Assembly: GCA_015039365.1 (NCBI GenBank)
Contig: WION01000038.1
Span: 62,001-126,000 of the forward strand
Length of the DNA stretch: 64,000 nucleotides
Direction: 5' to 3'
From: Amanita rubescens
Taxonomy: Eukaryota > Basidiomycota > Agaricomycetes > Agaricales > Amanitaceae
In this document: positions 38,477 through 50,587 of the stretch, one piece after another
How the letters are laid out: every line of letters begins with the position of its first letter
How positions within the stretch are numbered: the stretch's first letter is position 1
Position numbers and translations under genes: made by a program
Notes under the pieces: generated by a model
What the model saw: only the letters and a program-made list of their open reading frames with translations
Told to the model about the DNA's origin: nothing
The model's database searches: none

Positions 38477-41400
38477 CTATGACAATGCTATCGATCGATT
38501 ATGATTTTCTAACCATTCTAGTGCTTGATGTATCACAGCAGATACCTCTTTCACCTTCCGACGCATATGAGTAAACATTTGTACGCAATTAAAAGGACAG
38601 CTTACATTTGTCGCATGGAAGGGGTTAAAATGATGACCTGGAATATCAAGCGTCATCAGCGGTGCACTTGTCAGCATCCTCCAGCCACGGGTTGCGGAAT
38701 CAGGATCGTCTCTGTCTGAAAGCCATCGAGGGACGTCGGGAATACTAGGATTGTAAAACCCGTCTCTTGATCTGAGATAGACCATTGGCGGACACGATGT
38801 ATCCAGAGAACGTGGACGGAAGCTGGCCAACATCTTTGTATTCATGTTGAATTGCATCTTGATCCGCCTCTTCAACTCCGTTCCATGCCCACGAGAATCC
38901 AGATTGACGACGGAGTTTATCACAGATTCAGGTAAAGGTACGTGAGTCAATGGATCCGGTGCGTCGATAAGCAGGATGCCTCTGACATCGACCCCTCTGG
39001 CTCGGAGTTGGTGACACATTTCGTATGCAACTATCCCTCCAAGAGACCAGCCTTTGGTGCTAAAATTCAGTATCAATAGAGGGTGACCATAGACACGCTT
39101 ACCACCTAGTATTACAGATGGTTGTTCGAGGCACCGCACGCGATCTGCGTAATAACCAGCCATCTTTGTAATGCTATCCCATGGATCCGCAGTTTCGAAA
39201 TGGGGATTATTAATCGCCCACACCGCCCGGTCAAAAGATGTCAAACGATTATAGCAGGTGGTCAACCCGCTCCCATCGTGGATTAAGATCAGTGGAACAC
39301 GATCCGAGGGTAAATCTGGAACATGAAGAGGGAATGGGATCATATGTGGCCGTACTGAAGCAGGTAGAGCATCGAATGAAGTTTCGGATTTGGGTTCGAA
39401 GTTTTTCCGATTTGCGCGAGAATGAAAGTCAAAATAATCCTGAAGGGCGCGTACAGTTCTGCAGGAGGCAAACAGATTCGACGGTAAATCCAAATTGAAC
39501 TTCTTCCTGAGTTCGTACAAAGCTTCAATTGTCGTCAGCGAGTCCAGGCCGAGAAACTGTAACTCTTGATCATCCCGAATATCATTAACATTGATGTCGA
39601 GAACGGACGAAATGACCTCTCTGACATTGTTCCTTTCATCAGTTGCGTGGTACGCAGGGCAGGTGAGTTGGCCTTCGTCAAATACAAGCGTCCGAGGGGA
39701 AGAAGCGCCACTCGCCGAGCGCGTGACAGTTGTACTTGTGATTGGGGACGAGAAGTCGTCAGAGTTACGTAAACTCGTGGCCTGAATTCTTTCGACAATC
39801 TCTTCTACCGTTTGACAACGGTAGAGGTCCCGAACATCGAATTTTGCTTGCGGAAACATATCCATAAGACCTTGGGCTATTTCAATCGACATCAAGGAAT
39901 CAACTCCAAGGAATGAGAGATTGGCATCGACTTGCACATCGGACTGGTTGACGTTGCACGTGCCAGCGACAAGGGCAATGACGGAGGATGTCATATCAGT
40001 GACGTTGAGCAATTTGCTTTGGACCATCTGTTTGGTAAGGCGAAGCTTGTCAGTAATAAGTGACAGATTTAGGCACTCCGATGCAGTTGGTTGGGAAAAA
40101 TGACCGCGACTCCCCATACGCAAACTCTTCACGAAGCTCCGTAGGCGTGTTCTGCGATAATGCACGCCTTTCATAAAAGCAATGACCTTCTTTGGCTGCG
40201 AGGTTGAGACAGCATAAGCGTCAGCGATCATGACGTTTTTCTCCGGAAGCCAGATACTGCTACAGTAGACGGCATACGACTCGTCTTGTTTTATGTACTT
40301 TTCAAGGACCTTCATGGAGCCAACCTCGCCGCATATATAAACATCATATTCATCACTTTTGAGATTCGCAATGAAACCTGCGACGTGTAGAAGCGTGTCT
40401 GTGAAGATCGGGTGGACACTGAATTTGTCTTCACGACTGACGCTTTGCATCACGAATTTAGCGTACCCTTCCATGCCATCGGAACTGACGGTCAGAGAAG
40501 TTATCGTTTGATATTCCTTTGAATATCTGACGACTCGAGGGAAAATGATATCATAGATTGTCCGACTGGAGAACGCCTCCGAGTCACTTGCTGAATGCGG
40601 TTCAAGCATAGACGCAATCCTGCGGTCAATAGTCGGCTGGAGACATGCGAACTTTAACTGAGTTCGAACGCTTGGCTGCATGCGATATTGCCCACGGACG
40701 TGAACAAGTTCCTCTGAAGTTAGCTTAGCCCGAGAAGCGACTTCGAAGGTCCCAGTTCCTTCATCGACTCTGATTGTAACGATGACTGTTCTGTCGACAT
40801 CTTCGTCGTAGACGAGTGGCCGAGGAAACTGCATGTCGCGGAGAACTGGATGGTTCACAGAGGAGTTCACACCTAGACACCGCATGGACGATTCAATGCC
40901 AGCGAAAACCAACTCCATGTACAACGAAGCAGGGCAAAGGGCCATCCCACCGACGCAATGACCTCTGATGTAAGGCGCCAGTTGGCTTATAGGAGTCTCA
41001 AATAGAGCTACATGGCTATTTTCAGGACAAGGGTACTGAGCGAATGACCGCAACAAGCTGTATTCCAAAGGGTTTGACACGGCCGCCGCGCTTTCATGAG
41101 AAGCGCTTGGTTCGCGGTACGAGACCCAGAACTTGGACTTGTTGAATGGATACGATGGAAGACTAATGCATGAGATGGATTCTATATGGGAGAACACCTC
41201 GCGCCAAAGAACAGGTATGCCAGACGCATACAGCGAGGATAGGCTTGACGTCAACGGGTACCATGCATCGTGACGGTTGTGAAGCGAAGGCAGTAGTAAC
41301 ACATTTTCCTGTATCAGTGGGTTGACCTTGAGCATTGGTAGTACTGTCGCATGAGGGCCGATTTCGATCCACGCATCAATGTTGAACTTGGATACAAGGG

Positions 41401-44400
41401 AGGCCACGCCATTGTGAAACCGGACAGGTTCCACGCAATGACGAGCAAAATACGACGCGTCGAAACGCGTCCCATCACCGGCCAATACGAGTTCGCCATA
41501 CACGTTAGAGGCGACGGGAATACTCGGAGCCAGAATCGTAATATCTTTTGCAGCGCTGGATAAGTCGTCGAGAATGGGGTCCATTGCGGGGCTATGATAA
41601 CCAAACGGGACCCGCAGAAACGTGTTTTCGCAATGAAAGTGACTGTCAATGAACTCTTTGAATGTCCTGAGATCATTGAGCGGACCAGCGACGACGCAAT
41701 CGGCAGGACCATTGCAGCATGCGATCGACAAGTCTGAGAGGCTCATAGAGCGCAACACGTTTTCCACGTCTTCGGCCGAGAGACGGACCGCGATCATTCC
41801 GGTAGCCCCCGTCGTGCATCTTTGAGCCATGATACTTGCACGGGTAGCAACCAACATCAATGCGTCACGGAGGGTCAAGGCACCAGCAATTACGAGCGCT
41901 GCATATTCTCCCAAACTGATGAAAGGTACATAAGGAAGGGACGTTCGCGTTCATGCCCGGAGAACTCACCTATGACCAATAACCGCTGCTGGCTTGAGGC
42001 CCCAAGACATCCAAAGCTTAGCAAGGGCATATTCAACCGAAAGTAGGGCGCTTTGGAAAGCTCCAGTCTCCGGCACGTCTCTGCCTTCGGAAGATCCGGT
42101 TCCGCGCGTGATAATAGGAAGAATGCCAGAGAAGCCGGAGGAAGTGAGAATCGCGTGGCACTCGTCAATGTGGCGCCTGAACAGGGGGGACGAAGCATAA
42201 AGGGAGCTTCCCATGCCCAAATATTGGCTTCCTTGGCCAGAGAAGACGAATACTATGGTCGCATCTCGTTCTTTCGCTTGGACGATGCTGGCGCTTTTGA
42301 GCTTCTTGATCAGTTCCTCTTTCGAACTTGCGGACACGGCCAATCGATATTCGTAAAGCATCCGCCTGGCTGACGCAGTATAAGCAATGTTCGCCAAAGA
42401 TGTTTTTGCGCTCTCTTCGCTTGACAGCCACTGTAAATACTTGTCGCGTAAAGCCTCTGCCCCGGCGATATTCTTGGCTGATAATCCAAACACGAATGGC
42501 ATATCTGATGGCGTATGTCGCATCCCGTTTCGGAAAAACTCCTCAACTGCAAGTGCCGTATTGGAGCCCGATGCGCCAAAGTTATTTAAAACAGCTACCC
42601 TTTTCGGCCCATATCGGGACGGCTCCCATGAACTGGTAACCGTTGGGATAATGATGTTATCGTTTTCGAGGGGCCTTATACGGGGATTGAGCTTGCTTAG
42701 CGAAATTTGCCGGGGTATCGTGGAGTGTTGTAGCATGAGCAATAACTTTGCAAGGCCCGCAGCTCCAGAAGCTGCTTCGAGATGGCCGATGTTTGCCTTT
42801 ATCGAAGTAACGTAGAGAGGGTTAATAGCTTCACGTTGCTTGCAGAAGACTCGTCTGATGCTCTCTAGTTCGCAAACGTCTCCCGCCTGGGTACCAGTTC
42901 CATGCGCTTCAATTACGTTCACCTGCCGTGGATCTAACCCTGAGTTCTCCAGAAGCTGTTCGAGAAGCGAGGCTTGTGTTTCTGCGTGAGGATGTGTAAT
43001 TGAATGCGCCAAACCACTTTGATTGACCTCTATGCCGCGGATGACACCCCAAACCTGATCTTGTTCGTTGATTGCGTCCGATAAACGCTTGAGCACGAAG
43101 ACTCCACAGCCCTCCCCACGAGAGTAACCATCTGCAGAACCGTCAAACGGTTTGCACTGGCCCGTAGGGCTAAGGAAATGTGCTCTGTCTAGACCAAGGA
43201 ACGCCTAGAAAGCAGCGTTAATGTCAGACCATACTTCGAGACGCGAGATGTGAACGTACGTCAGGGCTGGAAATGACATTGACGCCCCCAACCATGACAG
43301 CGTCGCAATCTCTGTTCATCAAAGCACGAGCTCCTTGATAGACGGCTGCGAGGGATGAAGAACATGCCGTATCAACTACCATTGAAGGACCACTCATTTG
43401 CATTGCATAGGATATCCGACCGGCAAGGAAAGCGCCCAGAGTACCTGATACTATTTAAAAAAACTGTACACCGAAGCATGTAGAGACGCGCACCAGTACT
43501 ATAATAAACGTCAATTTCATCTTTGAGATTGTGGACGTAATCATGAGTAGCGACGCCAATGAAGCAACCAAATCGATGCGGTCGAAATGTGGGTGTTGAA
43601 TTTGGAACGTATCCAGCATCTTCTAGTGCCTCGTAGGCGGTATGAAGCAGAATGCGTTGCTGGGGATCCATACTTTTGGCTTCACGAGGGCTGATCTTGA
43701 AAAATCTAGTTAACCGCACATACGTAAATCGATGCCGCCTCCGATTAAGAAAGAGAGCTTACTGGTTATCAAACTCGTCAACGGTGTCGACGAAATTCCC
43801 TGTATGCACTTTCATGAAACGTTTGCTGGAAACGTTGTTTGAACCGTTATAGTCAGACACGCTGAATCGATGTTCTGGAATCTTGAAGTACGAGAAGGCG
43901 GGTAATTAGCAATGATCTTGTAATCATTAAGCAGTCTTTCTTACCTTTACAATCGTGTTGATTCCTCGTTCGAGAGTTTCCCAGAGTTGAGAAGTGTTGG
44001 GGGCACCAGGCATGTTAACGGCCATACCGACAATTGCAATCGGTTCTTGTTTCGGTAGCTTTTCTGCGAGTCCGCATATTTCATTATGTGTGGTCAAATC
44101 AAGCAGTGTAACGTGGGAACCAAGCGCTCGTTCTACAGGTTTAGTGAGGCCTGTTCCGGGCCCTACGTTGAGCAGCTGTATGCGCAGGTCTTTAGGAGAA
44201 GTCTCGACAACCTTATCAACGACGAGATCCCAGTTGACAGGCTGCGTGAGAAGCATGTCGAGTACTGTCTCGATGAGAGGTCTAGGATCATTATTCGTAA
44301 TTAATTCGCCAGTATATGTCGACCGAATAGGGATTTGAAGATTAGAAACGTCGGGAAATGATATTTTTCTCTCGGATATATCAACCAGGATTTGCTTTCG

Positions 44401-45283
44401 CATACTCTCTTCATGAACGCGGGCGTGATAAAGGGTGTCGACCGTGGTCCTATGAATGAATACGCCAGGTCCGAAAGTACCGGAAAACGTTGCCAAGACG
44501 CCTGGTTGACCGGATATAGTAACAGAAGAGTCGTCCATGACGGCCGTCAAGTAAAGAGAGGCAGTCCCAGATTCCTGCACAAGGAAGAAGGTTAAGCGGT
44601 TCCATAATTAGGCACGAAGAGCGTTTGATTACCTTGTTAAACTTTTCGAGAGCTGCTTCTGCGGCCTGACGTCCCAAACCGAAAAATACGAGACTCCAGG
44701 GCAGTGAAGGATGAACTGATGGTGTGCAGACGGACAACTCCTTTTTTCGATAGAGTTGACTGCGAATACCGATCCAAAGGGCCAAGCGAAAAATCTCCAC
44801 AGCACGAGAAATGAATTCGATGACTGTATTCGACGAGCTGACGACGCATGCTGGTAATATCCCCGAGGAGAAACCTAGAATTCCGACGTCGTATTTCTTG
44901 TTGCTCTTCAGAATATCGCTGAATGATGGATGAGGTTTTGTTGACCCTCCGTTCCCTTCGGTAAAGGCAAGATAACGTAGAACTTGAACTAAGAAAAGGG
45001 TCGATCCAGTTATCACGGGATTATACAGATAACGTTCGTCTTGCACTAGTAGAGATTCCTTTGTCGTAAATTCGGAAAGGCTGACCTGTATGTCGTCGAG
45101 AGCGGAAGAGCTGAGCGTCAAAAGCTCGGATACAAACGCTTGGAAGCATGCGACGAGTAAAACTGAGCAACAAGGGAGCTTAGCATCAGAGAGTGCCTGT
45201 TGGCGTGTCGCGGCGCTGCTAGCAGCATTCGTGCCTTGCCCCGCGAAAACGGGGATGAAGAGCAATTCTGAGGAACTCGCCAT
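38477..45283 (-). CDS. non-reducing polyketide synthase, SAT-KS-AT-PT-ACP-ACP-TE (2122 aa)
   Basis: Nine exons (minus): 45283-44633, 44574-43945, 43881-43763, 43705-43494, 43444-43260, 43204-41970, 41915-39103, 39051-38606, 38554-38477; introns 49-63 bp, every phase closes. SAT: residues 1-~390, active-site motif GFSSG at 137-141. KS: from ~394, DTACSSS with Cys565, His700 (EAHGTG) and His740 (NIGHLE). AT: GHSLGEY with Ser1011 formed across an intron, His1118. PT: His1330 (GHCVGG) and Asp1517 (FTDTLLH). Two ACPs: Ser1684 (GVDSL) and Ser1803 (GLDSL). TE: GWSLGG with Ser1951. No reducing, methyltransferase or reductase domain. This architecture is that of basidiomycete orsellinic-acid-type synthases, so an orsellinic acid or related aromatic product is likely. 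Two introns of 51 bp lack stops and can be mistaken for coding. Confidence 0.93.
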
Positions 45284-47269
45284 TTTTGTTTTTGCGCTTG
45301 AACAGAGTGATGGGGGATGTCGTTCTGTATCGGGGATTCGATCCTTTTATGTTGACTGAACCGTAACATCTATTCCGAGGCGACCCAGCGATAAACTACT
45401 CCGTTTTCCAATGTTGGAAAAAAGCATGTGTCGAGAAGAAAGATACAATTTCAGGGTGCTGGCAATTTGCGTACAAGTCAGCGAACACATTGAGGCGCGT
45501 TCATACGTACATGCGGGAATTACTTGTCGATGGAGTCTGAGCGTTGTCTTAGAAGCTCCCTATGATTAAGACTGTTCGAGACGACAGAACCAAAGATATA
45601 TGGCCCGACTAACTGGAGAGTATGTGCTTCCCGTCCCGCCAAATGCGTGACGGAATGAAAAGATGTTTGATCACGTGGCCGTCTCTTCACGACATCATAG
45701 CTTCGATCTCGCACGAGCGTTTTCCGGTCCGTTGTGTACAAACTTTCACGTGCACTCGAGGATTGAACGGAGCTTTTCCAAAATGTAACTTGGCCGCGGT
45801 TTGTAACATTTAGATAGCACCAATTACGCCCGTGCCTCGATGATTTATAAATGTCCCGCTTCTCAGGATTTTCCGCCAGAGTAAGGATGCTTCGGGCGTT
45901 AGGCTGAGTGAAGCTTCGAAGAAGGTAACTCGGCACAACAGACCCCCTTCCTCGATGGTCATGTAATAACCCTTCGATCGTCTTTCAAAATCCGGAACCA
46001 TTCAGACCGTCCCAATTCCTTTGAGACACGCTCTGGATACAGAGATAGTACCAGGTCGTTCGAAATGACAAAGTTAAGTAATTGCAAAAAGCGCTAAAAC
46101 GCAAACGCTTACCTACTGTAAGTCCTCGGTGAAGCCGAGTAGCACAGTTATGTGTCAAACGAAAGTGTATGTTGGTCTTCCCCTGCTTTAACTATGGCTC
46201 GTCAAAAATCTTAACGCTATTCATAGAATGGCCGCGCCGCGACTTTGTACGGGGAGTTAAAGCACGCTGGCTGCTTCACTTGATCGCCGTCGGCGTATTA
46301 ACATAGCAGAGGATCGGAGGCCAGACATTCTGCCCCGATCTGAAGGACTAATGCTTCGACCATCGCTCTATAGCCAGACTCCGAGCGCCCAGGAAACCCC
46401 TCGTGGTCGCCAAGCCAGTGCAGAGTGATTATTCTTTACACTCCTTGACAAGATAACTCTTCTATGAGAGCAGGCCGATAAACGCAGAAATTCAAACCAC
46501 AAAGAGGTTCGTACGCATCAGATCAGGATAATCAGCCTCACCCTCGAAGCGCTTTGATCTACACTCTCCCCGTCCAACAGCCTTAAAAACTGAGCCGGAA
46601 TACGCGATCACCGCAAAGAGAATCTGCCTCAATTTAGTCACAAACTGGTGTTGAACAACGTTTATTTGTCTGCTACTGGAAAGGGACAGGTTACTATGGA
46701 ACGACCTCCACCTAATGAGGGAAGAAATATGTTAGCGGCCGTGTTCTTCAATTTGGAAATTTAGAAAAAGGGTTTAAATAAAGAAGTATTAGATGTCGTC
46801 AAGCCTTCCCTTCCAAAAAAAAGAGAAGGTTGGGCTCATTAAAATCAGTTTTTTTGGAAATCATAGAGAACAGAAAAGAAGCGCGTCGACGAGTGAGATA
46901 CTCACATTAGAACTTGCTACGTTGCAATGTGTTGAACGTTTGTTGAATCTGCGGGAGAAATTTTTCGTGTGCTGCTGTTTCAGTGTTTGTGCATGTGTAG
47001 GACTGTCCTGATTTGTATTATTATTATTAGACCCCACCAACAAATACATGCAAAGACAAGTTGCGATTCCACTCTCCCGCAGCCAGCCAGCGATTTTGAG
47101 TATTCTTGCAAGCCTCAGTACGCGAAGCATCAGATCTCAGGAGTCAGAGGCGAAGAAGAATAATTTCGATGCACTCATGGCGCCGTTTCCCCATATTTGG
47201 TTATGACAACAAGTGACAATACTCGGGACAGTGATCACCGAGATTTCACACTCAGAGACAACGTTCGTT
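45284..47269. other. intergenic, divergent upstream region of PKS and GFA genes
   Basis: No supported gene in ~2 kb; only short frames on both strands. It holds the promoters of the PKS (left) and the GFA gene (right). Confidence 0.45.
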
Positions 47270-47924
47270 ATGCCCACAGAGCTAAGAGGTAGCTGCCACT
47301 GCGGAGCGGTCAGGTTTAGCGTTCAGTCTAGCACTCCAGTCCCATATCAGGTACGTCGCTGATGGTGTGAGACTGACTTTGGCTTATCTGAACCCTGCTA
47401 TACAGCTGTGTTTCTGCTCAATTTGTCGCAAAGTGGGCGGAGTGGGAGGATCTATCAACTTGGGCGCGCATGCCAATACACTTCAAATATTGAAAGGAAA
47501 GGAACATTTACGGTACCCTGATCCTTCCAGCCCGATCTCCGTAAGCTAATTACGTTGCTCAAGCGTCTATAAAGCTGTTCTCGACAGGGACACGCCAAAT
47601 GAACGCATAGCCGCCTCGGAACGGAATTTCTGTTCCAAGTGTTCTTCCATGCTATGGCTTTACGATGAGACCTGGCCAGAATTACTTCATCCATTTGCTT
47701 CAGCGATTGACGAGCCCGAGCTGCAACCTCCAGAGAAAATGGTAGGCAATTCCTCGTCTCTATATTTGGATTTTAGTATCTGAATACGATATTAGGTGTG
47801 CGTCTTGCTCAATTCAAAACCAGGGTATGTTCGTCTCCCCGAGGGTGAAAAAGAGCTGTACGAGGAATACGGCCCTCTCTCAATTGAGGAGTGGCACAAG
47901 AAGAACACTTTATACATAAAGTGA
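47270..47924 (+). CDS. GFA-family protein (CENP-V/GFA zinc domain), 164 aa
   Basis: Four exons: 47270-47350, 47406-47512, 47564-47741, 47796-47924 (introns 55, 51, 54 bp; GT-AG). Zinc ligands are present: GSCHCGAVRF (Cys9, Cys11), CFCSICRK, and ERNFCSKCSSMLW. Other family blocks are VGGVGGSINL, DETWPELLHPFASAID and the C-terminal SIEEWHK. The length matches fungal GFA proteins. The prototype GFA enzyme condenses formaldehyde with glutathione, but many fungal members are of unknown activity; glutathione-dependent detoxification is inference. It is the only unbroken member here among several decayed relatives, and lies 667 bp upstream of a seven-helix membrane gene in the same orientation. Confidence 0.88.
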
Positions 47925-48557
47925 AAGTAAAACAATTTGTACTATGTTGTCAACAAATTTAAAGAAATTACGTTACCGTATGTCAACCATATTTTCGCGT
48001 GCCTAAAAATGATGTTCAAGAGGTTAACGCTCATCCGGTACATGTTCATCCGGTAAATGTTGACGGGTTCGGGACTGTCCTTATGGGAAACGGAGGTATT
48101 CCATTTCGAGCTGATCGGTGGTTCGGTGACGCCTACCACTCGCCGAACACGCGAACCTCGGACATATGCGTATTTCTATATACCCGCGTGTCCGATGACA
48201 CGATTCAGAGAAGCATTTGGATCTTTCACACTATCTTCGGTTGATTGTTATCTCAACCCTGCCTTCTTTTCTCAAGTGCTGTGGAGCGTGTCCGGATGGA
48301 CACCGCATCCTCATACATAGAAGTAAAGCTCCCATCTTCCGAAAGTGCTAATATTCGGATCAGGCCTTACACGGGTTATCACCTTTCCAACGAACATTTG
48401 GTCATCCCGCGGGGCTGCCCATTATGTCTTGACAGAGATACCTATGAGCGTAGTAGGATCCGTATAATCAGCGATCACTAGCGGCGCGCCCCTCGCTATG
48501 GAACAAGTGGCGGTTACTTTGCTCCATTCACTCTAACACTGGTTTTTCTAGCTGCAG

Positions 48558-48566
48558 GATAAATAC
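48558..48566 (+). promoter_or_regulatory. TATA-like motif of membrane gene A
   Basis: GATAAATAC 34 bp before the ATG at 48,592; the same element sits before genes B (about 56,157) and C (58,864). Confidence 0.55.
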
Positions 48567-48591
48567 AGTCGAAAGAAGCCAACAGCACACA

Positions 48592-49631
48592 ATGTATCCC
48601 GGCGAAGAATATATCATTGCGATAACTATCCAGGCACTCGTAACGGGTACGTACTTCGCCACATTTCTCCTGTGCCTACGATGGCTCGTCTTTTCCGATG
48701 ACGGCGGAACCCCGCGCAAAAGGATTAACTGGCCCTTAATCATTACCGTCATCCTCTTTGCTTTCGCAGTGACAGATTTCAGCGTTTCTCTGTTGCCCGA
48801 TGAAAATATCGGGTTCTACCTAATTGTTCTGAATGTAAGTGATTCAAAAATTTAATCCTCGTCATCAGGTTGAACTCTCTCCAGGGAGTTGTAGACATGT
48901 TGTCGTATATTATAACCGACAGTGTCCTGGTTCGTGAAAGAACGAAACGAATAACCCTATATTCACAACACTTCACCAGATCTTCCGTTGTTGGGCGGTG
49001 TACAACAGATCGTGGCGTATCATTGTTCTTCCCTTCCTCCTACTGCTGTACGACATATCAACTCTTATTATGATGACGTATTGGAACGTCACTGCCACGG
49101 GAGCAGTATCAACAGGCTTTGATAATCAACTTCTTGCTATACAAGGGTCGTATTTTGCCAGTACCATCATAAACATTTATGCAACATGTATGTAAAGGGA
49201 TTACTCTGCGTCCCGTGATACTAATCCCAAGTAATATTGAAGCTGCTATTGTAGTGAAAATCTGGAGAAACACTCTGTCCCGACACCTTTGTCGTTTCAC
49301 AATTCGTGTCGTCGCTGAATCGGGTTTACTATACGCCATTACGAGCATCGCCACTTTTTGCATGATGTTTCTCCCTGTCCCTGGATTCATGATTGCAACT
49401 GCTATTGTACGTTGTAAAGGACTTTTGAATGCTGCAAGGACTATATCTCACTCTCATATCCAGAACCTCCCCGTCTTCGGGATTGCTTATCATCTTGTGT
49501 TGGTACGCGTGGCGCAAAATAGGGCTAAACCGGAAGAACGCCGAATGTCATCATTAATGTTCGGTGACTCTACCATTGAACGTGCCGTTCCAACCATACC
49601 ACGCCACCCGCAATCGGTCGTTTCCTCATGA
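48592..49631 (+). CDS. seven-helix membrane protein A (275 aa), basidiomycete family
   Basis: Five exons: 48592-48834, 48885-48929, 48980-49187, 49243-49406, 49464-49631 (introns 50-57 bp). Seven hydrophobic segments are visible: ITIQALVTGTYFATFLLC, PLIITVILFAFAV, one spanning exons 1-2 (FYLIVLNGVVDML), VLPFLLLLYDISTLI, FASTIINIYATSAIVV, AESGLLYAITSIATF and ATAINLPVFGIAYHLVLV. Family signatures shared with genes B and C: LRWLVFSDDGG, IFRCWxVYNRSWRI, RVVAESGLLY, RVAQNRAKPEE and GDSTIERAVP. The donor of intron 2 is the uncommon GTTCGT in A and B. No DUF name can be assigned with confidence, and receptor or transporter function is unknown. Confidence 0.85.
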
Positions 49632-50587
49632 GATGGACTCTAGAATGCCCATCAAAGTATCACACATGTGTCGTCGCTAGTTCGTCTTTCTGTAGTTGTA
49701 TGTTCGTCTGAATTGTTATCGTTCATCTTTTTATTACTAGACACATGTGTATAGTCTCATGAGTAATTAGTAGTGTTGAATAGCAAACATTGCCTTCATC
49801 TCTTCTACTTGGCGTTTCATCTTAGCCATTTGCTTGAATACCAAATGCAATAACCACCGCATCAGCCTCGGAAGGAGCAGAACATGCATCCTAACGTCGC
49901 CCATAGGATTATTGTGTTTAGCCGGATCGAGGGATTGCACCGTAGGTAGGTTTTGTTCATCTATCCGATTGATATATCTCCATAAAAAAAGGTTGCGCAT
50001 CAGATCTAGAATAAAATCGTGAGACGAGTCGCGTTGTGCAAATTAGAGGATACACACCCAGAAAGTAACTTTAGAAAAGTGTGTATTTACACGTTTCCCG
50101 AACGTAGCGTATCAGGGTCTGTCTGGGGTATATAATCGAGATTCGATCTGGGGCGGGAGTGTCGTGACTCGTCCCGACTCTGGAGCGTCATAAGTAATAA
50201 GCCACTGAACCAGGAGAGAAGTTCAAATCATCAATCACGGTTCGTGTGACTTGTGCGATCCCTAGAACTTCGTCACCTTCTCCAGCACGCATGTGTTCCG
50301 TCAGCAACATGTTCTACAACGGCCGCTGTGATGAAGTGTAACTTCGCGTTCCTCGGATACTTAGACGCGATGTGAACGCAAATTTCTTCGCTACGGTTTT
50401 GGAATCTTTTTCTGTCGTTTGTGAAGTTACTGCATGCTGTCATGAATGTTGGCCGCACAGTGTGGCTGGAAAAGCTAGGTGTGGACCAAAAGGCTCTCTC
50501 GCCCGCGGAATTTCCACATTCCCAGCGTCCTTTAATAATCATTTAAATTGTTTGGGATTGAACCTGCGGTTATTAGGATATGATACA
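49632..50587. other. intergenic with a decayed minus-strand coding segment
   Basis: At about 50,030-50,130 the sequence resembles 54,150-54,260 (shared GAGACGAGTC, TTTAGAAAAGT and GTTTCCCG). In the latter copy it reads as an open minus-strand segment (AKIRDLRETYAYTFLKP). It is probably part of a larger duplicated block. No complete gene. Confidence 0.4.

Noticed and set aside
39052..39102. Reading the 17 codons between GG and WSLGG as part of the PKS thioesterase
   Set aside because: The segment is a 51-bp GT-AG intron without a stop; removing it restores the GWSLGG active-site motif.
46793..47163. Short ORFs just upstream of the GFA gene
   Set aside because: Overlapping frames on both strands with homopolymer runs and no conserved motif.
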